Shown here piece by piece: positions 1 through 7,424 of a DNA stretch of 7,631 nt. This DNA is from Phenylobacterium sp. (GTDB lineage Bacteria > Pseudomonadota > Alphaproteobacteria > Caulobacterales > Caulobacteraceae), in assembly GCA_028698405.1 (NCBI GenBank), contig JAQVDF010000074.1, positions 1 to 7,631 on the forward strand. Direction: 5' to 3'. Made by a program: the position numbers and the translations under genes. How positions within the stretch are numbered: position 1 is the first letter of the stretch; every line of letters starts with the position of its first letter. The notes below the pieces were generated by a model. That model did not search any database. It saw only the letters and a program-made list of their open reading frames with translations, and was not told the DNA's origin.

Positions 1-1
1 C

Positions 2-214
2 TACATGCCCGCCCCCCTGGCCGCCGAGATGGGTCCGGCGGTAGGTGCGTCTCCTGCCTTCGTCTTCATGCTGTGCTCGGCGGCGCTGCTGATCGGCGCC
101 TTCGCCGACCTCGGCCTGGCCGCCTCGCCGAGGCTGGCGGTCCTGGGGCTCGGCGTCTGCGCCCTGTCGGCCTTCGCCATCCTGTCGATGCTCCGGCGCC
201 CTCGCCGCGGATGA
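2..214 (+). CDS. C-terminal part of a membrane protein, or a small two-helix membrane protein
   Basis: The frame is open to the left edge of the window, so the ATG at position 5 may be internal to a longer gene. Counting from that ATG there are 69 residues with two hydrophobic stretches, about residues 16-35 and 44-63, joined by a short loop (DLGLAASPR). It ends in a short basic tail (LRRPRRG) that would sit in the cytoplasm. This could be the last two helices of a transporter cut off by the window edge, or a short stand-alone membrane protein. No catalytic or binding motif is visible and I do not recognise the family. The TGA stop at 212-214 is in frame with the next gene, 45 bp downstream, so the two could share a transcript. 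Confidence 0.5.
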   Translation, partial: YMPAPLAAEMGPAVGASPAFVFMLCSAALLIGAFADLGLAASPRLAVLGLGVCALSAFAILSMLRRPRRG

Positions 215-259
215 GCCGGGCCGGGACAGGCGCGCGCCGCGTCGCTAACCTTCCCGGCC

Positions 260-718
260 ATGCCGCTGATCAGGCCGCTGACCGACGGCGAGCGGGGGCT
301 CGCCCACGAGGTGTTCGCCGACGGCCTCGACGCCGGTCGGGTGCGGCTGCTCGCCATCCCGTGGTGGAATCGCGCCTTCGTGGCCGGCGCGGCGCTGATG
401 GTGTGGCCGGCCAGGGCCATGCGCCCCGATTTCTCCGCCGACGAGGTGCCGCTGTCCATCAAGGCGGTGTTCGTGCACGAGCTCACCCACGTCTGGCAGG
501 CGCAACGGGGCGTCTCGCTGCTGCTCGGCAAGCTGCGCGCCGGCGACGGGCCGAAGAGCTACGCCTACGACCTTTCGACCGGGACGGCCTTCGCCGACCT
601 CAACATCGAACAGCAGGCGATGGTGGTGCAGCACGCCTTTCTGTTGCGCCACGGAGGCCAGGCGCCCTTCCCCGCGGAGGCCTATGCGGCCATGCTGCCG
701 GCCCGGCGGCGCGGCTGA
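260..718 (+). CDS. Small HExxH-motif protein (vgr-related / DUF4157-like)
   Basis: The protein has 152 residues and no signal peptide. The sequence shows HELTHVWQ at residues 73-80, with H73, E74 and H77 forming the HExxH signature of zinc metallopeptidases. A later conserved-looking segment (LNIEQQAMVV, residues 114-123) offers E117 as a possible third zinc ligand. This HELTHVxQ plus later ExQA arrangement resembles the DUF4157-like domain and the small proteins annotated as vgr-related in alphaproteobacteria, which are short and usually have no proven activity. The ATG at 260 is the only reasonable start, because the preceding gene's stop at 212-214 lies in the same frame and no other ATG or GTG follows it. 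No clear Shine-Dalgarno is visible. It lies upstream of dnaK, but the heat-shock promoter falls after its end. The motif is certain; the function is not known. Confidence 0.75.
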   Translation: MPLIRPLTDGERGLAHEVFADGLDAGRVRLLAIPWWNRAFVAGAALMVWPARAMRPDFSADEVPLSIKAVFVHELTHVWQAQRGVSLLLGKLRAGDGPKSYAYDLSTGTAFADLNIEQQAMVVQHAFLLRHGGQAPFPAEAYAAMLPARRRG

Positions 719-746
719 GGTCTCCTGTGCTGTTCGCAAGCTTCCT

Positions 747-774
747 CTTGCGGGCGCCTGAAGTTTCCCCATAT
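747..774 (+). promoter_or_regulatory. Sigma-32 heat-shock promoter for dnaK
   Basis: A -35 element CTTGCG (747-752) is followed after 14 bases by CCCCATAT (767-774). The sigma-32 (RpoH) consensus is CTTGAA, 13-15 bases, CCCCAT, so the -10 box is a full match and the -35 box matches at its conserved CTTG. Transcription would begin near 780, giving a leader of roughly 125 bases before dnaK. Caulobacter dnaK is known to be driven by a heat-shock promoter, which fits. Confidence 0.75.
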
Positions 775-819
775 CGCGTGCATCGCCGGGCGCGGAGTTC
801 CGCCGGTCCCGGCCGAGAT

Positions 820-849
820 TTGATCGAACCGGGGACGACCCAAATACGG
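820..849 (+). promoter_or_regulatory. Possible housekeeping promoter for dnaK
   Basis: TTGATCG at 820-826 could serve as a -35 element. About 12-15 bases later comes CCAAATAC, a partial match to the GCTANAWC -10 element of the Caulobacter housekeeping sigma factor. Caulobacter dnaK is known to have a second, non-heat-shock promoter closer to the gene. The match here is weak and the call rests mainly on that precedent. Confidence 0.3.
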
Positions 850-905
850 CGCTTCATCCGAAGGCTTTCGGGGCGTCCGCCAACGAGGAGCGAGCAAGAC
901 TCTCT

Positions 906-2819
<1,914 letters not shown>

Positions 2820-2825
2820 CGTTTC

Positions 2826-2870
2826 GCCCCATGTCGGCCCTCGGCAAGTCGCGCCAGACCGGCATGGGGC
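2826..2870 (+). terminator. Hairpin just after dnaK, terminator or processing site
   Basis: Two 12-base arms (GCCCCATGTCGG at 2826-2837 and CCGGCATGGGGC at 2859-2870) pair completely with one U-G wobble, around a 21-base loop. It begins 6 bases after the dnaK stop codon. Only CTTTCC follows, so there is no real T tract. It may attenuate readthrough into dnaJ or protect the dnaK transcript end rather than stop transcription fully. Confidence 0.5.
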
Positions 2871-2898
2871 CTTTCCGCGTCATGAGCGATGACGGAGC

Positions 2899-2935
2899 CC
2901 CGCTCCGCGCAAGCGCCGCCTTGCGCCGGAGCGGG
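2899..2935 (+). other. Second strong hairpin in the dnaK-dnaJ gap
   Basis: CCCGCTCC-GCGCAAG (2899-2913) pairs with CTTGCGC-GGAGCGGG (2920-2935), giving 15 base pairs with one bulged C (2927) and a 6-base loop. It is very GC-rich and has no following T run, so it is a poor intrinsic terminator. It ends 43 bases before the dnaJ start. Plausible roles are RNA stabilisation or cleavage to set the DnaK:DnaJ ratio, but nothing in the sequence decides between these. Confidence 0.5.
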
Positions 2936-2978
2936 CGCGATCCCAATTCAGTTCGAGCCTTCCGAGCGCTGACGATCG

Positions 2979-4133
2979 ATGCGTGACTATTACGAGATCC
3001 TGGGCGTATCCCGCGGCTGCGACGAGGCGACCCTAAAAGCCTCCTTCCGCAAGCTGGCGATGCAGCACCACCCGGACCGCAACGGCGGGTGCGAAGAGGC
3101 CGCCGCGCGGTTCAAGGAAATCAACGAAGCCTATTCGGTCCTCTCCGATCCCCAGAAGCGCGCGGCCTACGACCGGTTCGGCCACGCCGGTGTCAACGGC
3201 GGCGCGGGCGGCCCCGGCGCGGCCGGCATGCACGACGTGCACGACATCTTCAACGAGGTGTTCGGCGACGTCTTCGGCGACATGTTCGGCGGCCGCTCGC
3301 GCCGCTCGAGCGGCCCGGCCCGCGGCCAGGACCTGCGCTACGATCTCGAGATCAGCCTCGAGCAGGCCTACGCCGGCGCCGAGGTGGAGATCGTCGTCCC
3401 CTCGTCGATGACCTGCGAGACCTGTTCCGGCTCGGGCGCGCGCCCCGGCACCAGTCCCACGCCCTGCGGCAGCTGCGGTGGGCAGGGACGTGTGCGGGCG
3501 ACGCAGGGCTTCTTCTCCATCGAGCGCACCTGCCCCCGCTGCGGCGGCACCGGGCAGCTCGTGCTGGATCCCTGTGAAGACTGCCGCGGAATGGGCCAGG
3601 TGCGGCGCGAGCGGCGGCTGCAGGTCCGCATTCCGGCCGGCGTCGACGACGGCGCGCGCATCCGGCTGGCCGGTGAAGGAGACGCGGGCGCCCGCGGGGG
3701 GCCGCGCGGCGACCTCTACATCTTCATCTCGGTGCGCCCACACGAGCTGTTCGAGCGCGACGGGCTCGACCTGCTCTGCACGGTGCCGGTGCCGATGGCC
3801 ATCGCCGCTCTCGGCGGCGAGATCGAGGCCCCCTGCCTGCTCGGCGGCGAGGACTGCGACAGCGAGTGCAAGATCGTCATCAAGGTTCCGGAAGGCGCCC
3901 AGACCGGCCGCACCGTGCGGGTCAAGGGCCGCGGGATGCCGTCCCTGCGCTCGCGCGAGCGGGGCGATCTGGTGGTCGAGCTGTTCGTCGAGACGCCGAC
4001 CAGGCTCAACGCCCGGCAAAAGGAACTGCTGCGAGAGTTCTCCGGTCTCTGCGGCGAGCAGCAGCACCCGAAGTCGGCCGGGTTCATCGGCAAGGCCAAG
4101 CGGTTCTGGAGCGAGGTGACCGGGGCGGCCTAG
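2979..4133 (+). CDS. dnaJ: Chaperone DnaJ (class A Hsp40)
   Basis: Co-chaperone that delivers unfolded protein to DnaK and stimulates its ATPase. The 384 residues show all parts of a class A J-protein. The J domain has HPD at 31-33, and a G/F-rich linker lies at about 68-106. The zinc-binding domain has all four motifs: CETCSGSG (146-153), CGSCGGQG (163-170), CPRCGGTG (185-192) and CEDCRGMG (199-206). The C-terminal substrate-binding and dimerisation region follows. An unusual Cys-bearing loop sits at 286-297 (C286, C293, C297), where most DnaJ proteins have a short TLDG turn. The start MRDYYEILGV is the conserved N-terminus, but the Shine-Dalgarno is weak. A short upstream frame ends across the start codon, so coupled translation is possible. 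It converges with the HTH gene, leaving 4 bases between stop codons. Confidence 0.97.
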   Translation: MRDYYEILGVSRGCDEATLKASFRKLAMQHHPDRNGGCEEAAARFKEINEAYSVLSDPQKRAAYDRFGHAGVNGGAGGPGAAGMHDVHDIFNEVFGDVFGDMFGGRSRRSSGPARGQDLRYDLEISLEQAYAGAEVEIVVPSSMTCETCSGSGARPGTSPTPCGSCGGQGRVRATQGFFSIERTCPRCGGTGQLVLDPCEDCRGMGQVRRERRLQVRIPAGVDDGARIRLAGEGDAGARGGPRGDLYIFISVRPHELFERDGLDLLCTVPVPMAIAALGGEIEAPCLLGGEDCDSECKIVIKVPEGAQTGRTVRVKGRGMPSLRSRERGDLVVELFVETPTRLNARQKELLREFSGLCGEQQHPKSAGFIGKAKRFWSEVTGAA

Positions 4134-4138
4134 CCGCC
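4124..4138. terminator. Small hairpin across the convergent dnaJ / HTH stop codons
   Basis: GGCGGC (4124-4129) and GCCGCC (4133-4138) pair around a CTA loop that contains most of the dnaJ stop codon. The stem has only six base pairs and no T run on either strand, so it is weak evidence for a two-way terminator. It is noted because no better terminator lies between these convergent genes. Confidence 0.2.
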
Positions 4139-4845
4139 TAGCCCATCGCCTTCAGCGCCTGCAGGCCCGACAACAGGGCCCCGAAAGACAGCGCCGCCAG
4201 CACAACGATCAGGCCCAGCAGGCCGAAGCGCCGCGCCACGTCGATGCCGGCGCCGCCTACCCCTCCGCGTCCTCCAGGACCGTCCAGACGGTGCACAGCA
4301 CCTCGCGCAGCAGTTCGTCCGAGGGCCTCTGCGCCGAGCGGCTGCGCAGCACCGCGACCAGCCGCCGGGCCAGCATCGCCCGTTCCGGCCGCAGGGCCGC
4401 CAGTTCCGTCTCGAGCTGATCCCAGGTGAACTGCGGCATGGCCGGACTTGGCGCCGCCCCCATCGGCGGCAGTGGAATCAGGTTGGAGCCCTCCGTGTCC
4501 CGGAGCGGCGTCCGCACGCGATGCGGCGACATCCCCGGTTCCCCCCGACTCGCGGCCAGAAGGCGCCGCGTCGCCGTCTCCGACGAGCCCCAGCGGTTGG
4601 GGCCCCGATTCAATAGGGGGGAGGGCGAAACCCTCGGCCTCGGCAAGCAGGCGGGCGTCCTCGAACCGGTGGCGGGCGCCGAGCCGTCGGCGAGCGTTCT
4701 CGATGCGCTCGTCGACGGTGTGCTTGGAGATGCCCAGACGCAGGGCGATCTCCTTGGACGTCAGGTGGCCGTACACCAGCCTCAGGCATTCGCGTTCGCG
4801 CGGCGTCAGGAGCTCGATACCGCGATGGACCCCCGGCTGAGACAT
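4138..4845 (-). CDS. LuxR-type helix-turn-helix regulator with C-terminal membrane helix
   Basis: Probable DNA-binding regulator anchored in the membrane. Counting from the ATG at 4845, residues 13-66 form a LuxR/GerE-type HTH. LTPRERECLRLV is the first helix, and TSKEIALRLGISKHTVDERI contains the turn and recognition helix. No receiver or ligand-binding domain precedes it. The last ~30 residues carry one membrane helix (about 207-228) ending in SGLQALKAMG. Short regulators of this layout are common in Caulobacter and sphingomonad relatives. The stretch between (about 95-200) is Gly/Ala/Pro-rich in this frame, while the next frame there reads as sensible helical protein with much better third-position GC, so the gene may carry two compensating frameshifts. 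A GTG at 4881 would add 12 residues; neither start has a clear ribosome site. Confidence 0.65.
   Translation of the reverse strand: MSQPGVHRGIELLTPRERECLRLVYGHLTSKEIALRLGISKHTVDERIENARRRLGARHRFEDARLLAEAEGFALPPIESGPQPLGLVGDGDAAPSGRESGGTGDVAASRADAAPGHGGLQPDSTAADGGGAKSGHAAVHLGSARDGTGGPAAGTGDAGPAAGRGAAQPLGAEALGRTAARGAVHRLDGPGGRGGVGGAGIDVARRFGLLGLIVVLAALSFGALLSGLQALKAMG
4257..4439 (-). other. Out-of-frame coding-like segment inside the HTH gene (60 codons)
   Basis: In the frame one base off from the HTH gene, the ATG at 4439 opens 60 codons beginning MPQFTWDQLETELAALRPER and ending VWTVLEDAEG before TAG (4257-4259). The product is charged and helical, with Leu, Glu and Arg spaced as in an amphipathic helix. 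Nearly every codon ends in G or C, while the HTH-frame codons here have mixed third positions. Similar good codon use extends upstream in this frame to about 4530-4560. Either this is the true middle of the HTH protein, displaced by a frameshift on each side, or a small overlapping gene. I do not recognise the sequence. Confidence 0.4.
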
Positions 4846-4935
4846 GAATCTAGTTAGGGCCGGTTTGGCGCGGGCGTCCACCCGTAAAAGGCGAGCATCT
4901 CCTGGCCCCGTAACAGACAGTTCTGAAAAAACGTC

Positions 4936-4960
4936 GATTTTCCAAAGATCGGTGTAACAA
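4936..4960 (-). promoter_or_regulatory. Possible promoter for the HTH gene
   Basis: On the minus strand, TTGTTAC (4960-4954) is followed after 10 bases by GGAAAATC (4943-4936). This partly fits the Caulobacter housekeeping pattern TTGACGS, 10-14 bases, GCTANAWC. It lies in the only AT-richer part of the window, between divergent genes. It would leave a leader of about 85-90 bases before the ATG at 4845. Confidence 0.3.
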
Positions 4961-5052
4961 GCTCCTCACCCCAGGGATGTGCGCCACGCGTCGCATTGAC
5001 CCCGCGATGTAGACGGTGAAGCGTGGCCGGGGGGGCAGGGGGTGCGCTCGCG

Positions 5053-5532
5053 ATGCCAACTATCCAGTCGGCCGTCGATCTGTTCCAGGTGCTCGTCACC
5101 CATCCGATGGCCTGGCGCAGCTTCAGCATCTACGGGGCTTATACCGCGCTCCTGGCGCTGGCGGTCTGGCGCGGCGGCTGGGCGGAGCAGCTGGCGGCGG
5201 GCGGCTCGATCGTCCAGTTCTCCGCAGCGTTCGCGCTGTCGTTCGCCGACGTCTACTGGCCGGGGATCGACCGGCCCTGGACGCACCTGGCCAGCGATGC
5301 CGTGTTTCTCGCGCTGTTCCTGCCGCTGGTGTCGTGCAGTCCGCGGATCTGGCCGTTGTGGTTCTACGCCTTCAACCTGATGTGCCCGCTCAGCCTGGCC
5401 GTCATGCTGCTGACCCCGGTCGGCACGGCCCCGTTCGGCACCACCCGCTGGATCTGGATGTTGTGCGCCATGGCGGCGTTGGCCGCCGGTGTTGCTGCGC
5501 GCCTGGTCCGGCCCGTGGCGCGGCCGGTCTGA
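5053..5532 (+). CDS. Integral membrane protein of unknown function
   Basis: The 159 residues are rich in Trp, Leu and Ala. Hydrophobic stretches at about 25-40, 50-65, 80-96, 100-122 and 133-152 suggest four or five membrane helices. Short polar links between them carry conserved-looking Trp/Pro pairs (DVYWPGIDRPW, SPRIWPLWFY). No catalytic motif or known transporter signature is visible and I do not recognise the family. I chose the ATG at 5053 over a GTG at 5023 because the latter would add a Gly/Ala-rich lead-in read from a purine-rich stretch. That stretch (GGCAGGGGG, about 5034-5042) serves better as a ribosome site. The gene is divergent from the HTH gene, and a 59-bp gap separates it from the nucleotidyltransferase-like gene, so the two may be cotranscribed. 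Confidence 0.75.
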   Translation: MPTIQSAVDLFQVLVTHPMAWRSFSIYGAYTALLALAVWRGGWAEQLAAGGSIVQFSAAFALSFADVYWPGIDRPWTHLASDAVFLALFLPLVSCSPRIWPLWFYAFNLMCPLSLAVMLLTPVGTAPFGTTRWIWMLCAMAALAAGVAARLVRPVARPV

Positions 5533-5591
5533 CGCGTCCGCTGGGTCTCGGCAGGCGTCCACAAAGTCGCCTCATGTGTTAACGCAGCAGC

Positions 5592-6536
5592 ATGGACGAT
5601 GCGTTGCCCCGCCCCTTCCTGCCACAAGGCGCGCCGGCCGATCTGGCGGCCGGTCCCCAGCAGCTCAGCCACGACGAGCGGCTGGCGATCGCCGATGCGG
5701 TGTTGAGCTGGCTGCGCGCCGAGCATGGCGATGATCTGGTGGCGGTGGCGCTGTTCGGCTCGACCGCGTCCAAGTCGGACGGCCCCTTCTCCGACGTACA
5801 GATGTGGTCCGTGGTGGAAGACCGGGCCGGCCCCCGGCCGGACCTCGAGTGGATCTGGGGGCCAGGCAAGCTGACCGTCGAGCGGATGACCGTAACCCAG
5901 GCGATCACTCGCGCCGCGTGGGTGGACGGTCGCTGGCCGGTCGCCCAGGCCCGCTTCGTGCGCGCCCGGCCGCTGTGGGAGGCGTCGCGCCAGCAGGGCT
6001 TCGTCCAGCGCCTGCACGCCGCCGCCGCAGACCTGCCCGAAGCGGCCCGCCGCGAGGCCGCCGCCGAATGCGTGCTGGAGATGTACACGGCGCTCGGCAA
6101 GCTGCGCACCTGCCGCGCCGGGCCGAAGGGCGATGTGGTCCGGATCGCCTTCGATTTCGGCGAGCCGCTGATGCGGCTGGTGGCGCTGCGCCACCGCTAC
6201 GTTTTCGGCTCCTCGCGGCGGATGCTGGCCGAGGCGCACCAGCTCGACGGCCCGCCCGGCTACCAGCCACTGCTGGAGCGTCTGGCGGCCGGCCCCTACC
6301 GACCCCCGGACGAGCTCGTCGGCGCGGTCGACGACTGCTGGGCAGGCGTGATCACTTGGGCGCAGGACGAGGGGCTGGACCTGTCGGCCTGCCTGACTCC
6401 CATCCACCAGCCGGCCGGCGTCGAGGGGCCTCCGGAGCCGCCCGCCGACCGCGACGAGTTGGGACTGGGCCCCCCGCCGCTGCCCGCCGCCGCCGCCAAG
6501 CGGCGACGCCGGCGCGGGATGTTCGGCCGGCGCTGA
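5592..6536 (+). CDS. Kanamycin-nucleotidyltransferase-like protein, probably catalytically altered
   Basis: The 314 residues align by eye along almost the whole length of the plasmid aminoglycoside nucleotidyltransferase ANT(4')-Ia, recalled from memory. LFGSTASKSDGPFSDVQMW (55-72) corresponds to the nucleotide-binding segment with its GS and SD motifs. WPVAQARF, GKLR (169-172), ALRHRY and PPGYQPL match conserved C-terminal-domain segments. D68 matches metal ligand D50. However Q70 replaces ligand E52, and by the GK(W/L)R anchor L162 and T166 replace E141 and the catalytic base E145. Adenylation of aminoglycosides is therefore doubtful. Residues 275-314 are an added Pro-rich tail ending in a basic cluster, KRRRRRGMFGRR. 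An in-frame stop at 5580-5582 fixes ATG 5592 as the start; no strong ribosome site is visible. Codon use matches its neighbours. Confidence 0.75.
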   Translation: MDDALPRPFLPQGAPADLAAGPQQLSHDERLAIADAVLSWLRAEHGDDLVAVALFGSTASKSDGPFSDVQMWSVVEDRAGPRPDLEWIWGPGKLTVERMTVTQAITRAAWVDGRWPVAQARFVRARPLWEASRQQGFVQRLHAAAADLPEAARREAAAECVLEMYTALGKLRTCRAGPKGDVVRIAFDFGEPLMRLVALRHRYVFGSSRRMLAEAHQLDGPPGYQPLLERLAAGPYRPPDELVGAVDDCWAGVITWAQDEGLDLSACLTPIHQPAGVEGPPEPPADRDELGLGPPPLPAAAAKRRRRRGMFGRR

Positions 6537-6596
6537 CGCTGCGTCGGCTTGCGCATCGGCGCGGGCGCGGCCACAAACCGCGCCTGAGAGCATAAC

Positions 6597-6605
6597 GAGG
6601 CGAGG
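6597..6605 (+). promoter_or_regulatory. Ribosome binding site of fabI
   Basis: GAGGCGAGG lies 6 bases before the ATG at 6612. It is the best-placed ribosome site in the window and supports this start over later Met codons (residues 7 and 13) in the same frame. Confidence 0.6.
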
Positions 6606-6611
6606 ATCCGA

Positions 6612-7424
6612 ATGGCCGACGAATTCGACATGCCGAAGGGCGACCTGATGGCCGGCAAGCGCGGCGTCGTGATGGGCGTCGCCAACCACCAGTCGATCGC
6701 CTGGGGCATCGCCTCCCAGCTCGCCGCCCAGGGCGCCGAGATGGCGTTCCTGCACCTGCCGGGCATGGAACGGCGTGTGCAGCCGCTGGCCGAGAGCATC
6801 GGCGTCGAGCAGGTGATCCCGGCCGACGTCACCGACAACGCCTCGATGGAGCAGGCGTTCGGCGCAGTCGCCAAGGCGTTCGGGACCATCGACTTCTTCG
6901 TCCACTCGGTGGCCTTCGCCAACAAGGACGAGATCAAGGGCAGCTTCGTCGAGAACACCACCCGCGAGGGCTTCCTGCGCGCGATGGACATCTCGGTGTT
7001 CAGCTTCGTGGATTCCACGCGCCGCGCCGCCGCCCTGATGCCGAACGGCGGCTCGGTCATCTGCATGACCTACCTCGGAGCCGAGCGTGCGATCCCCAAC
7101 TACAACACCATGGGCGTGGCCAAGGCGGCGCTGGAATCGGCCACCCGCTACGCGGCGCGCGACCTCGGGCCCAAGAGGATCCGCGTCAACGCCATCTCGG
7201 CGGGCGCCATGCGCACCCTCTCGCTCGCGGGCATCTCGGGCGGACGCTCGATGCTGGCCCAGGGCCGGAACCTGTCGGCGATGAAGGAGGACACCTCGAT
7301 GGAAGGGGTGGCCGGCTGCGCCCTGTGGCTGCTCTCCGACCTCGGCCGCTCGACCACCGGCGAGGTAGTCCACGTCGACGCGGGCTTCCACATGATGGGC
7401 CTGGCGGCCGACGACGAAGGCTAA
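6612..7424 (+). CDS. fabI: Enoyl-[acyl-carrier-protein] reductase, FabI type (divergent paralogue)
   Basis: Cytoplasmic short-chain dehydrogenase-fold enzyme that reduces enoyl-ACP with NAD(P)H in the last step of each fatty-acid elongation cycle. The 270 residues show the FabI form of the cofactor loop, GVANHQSIAWGIA (22-34), D72-V73 for the adenine, and VHSVAFA (97-103). The catalytic segment has Y154 and then Y164 with K171 six residues on (YNTMGVAK). NAISAG (193-198) and the C-terminal TGEVVHVDAGFHMMG (249-263) are also typical. Two places differ from common FabI. The usual AGPIRTLA after NAIS reads AGAMRTLS, and the substrate-binding loop (about 205-228, GISGGRSMLAQG) is unlike the usual aromatic-rich form. 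It may be a second FabI with different chain preference. The stop overlaps that of a convergent TetR-type gene. Confidence 0.9.
   Translation: MADEFDMPKGDLMAGKRGVVMGVANHQSIAWGIASQLAAQGAEMAFLHLPGMERRVQPLAESIGVEQVIPADVTDNASMEQAFGAVAKAFGTIDFFVHSVAFANKDEIKGSFVENTTREGFLRAMDISVFSFVDSTRRAAALMPNGGSVICMTYLGAERAIPNYNTMGVAKAALESATRYAARDLGPKRIRVNAISAGAMRTLSLAGISGGRSMLAQGRNLSAMKEDTSMEGVAGCALWLLSDLGRSTTGEVVHVDAGFHMMGLAADDEG

Noticed and set aside
1..531. A 176-codon minus-strand frame opposite the first two genes
   Set aside because: Ser/Ala/Pro/Arg-rich product without motifs, and it runs across the HELTH-motif gene on the other strand.
719..905. CIRCE-type operator before dnaK
   Set aside because: No TTAGCACTC-N9-GAGTGCTAA inverted repeat is present. 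The sequence instead fits sigma-32 control.
3033..4067. A 344-codon frame antisense to dnaJ
   Set aside because: Shadow of dnaJ, whose J domain and four zinc motifs settle the coding strand. The antisense product is low-complexity and recognisable as no family.
4854..5129. A 91-codon minus-strand frame in the divergent gap
   Set aside because: It runs antisense through the start of the membrane protein gene and has no ribosome site or recognisable sequence. Only its last 14 codons are noted, as a possible leader peptide.
5592..6536. Calling this gene a working kanamycin-resistance determinant
   Set aside because: The metal and base residues of ANT(4') appear replaced and no mobile element is nearby, so a resistance claim is not supported.
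5364..7391. A 675-codon minus-strand frame spanning the membrane, nucleotidyltransferase-like and fabI genes
   Set aside because: It crosses three plus-strand genes with clear family matches. Its Arg/Gly/Ala/His-rich product is what a GC-rich shadow frame looks like.
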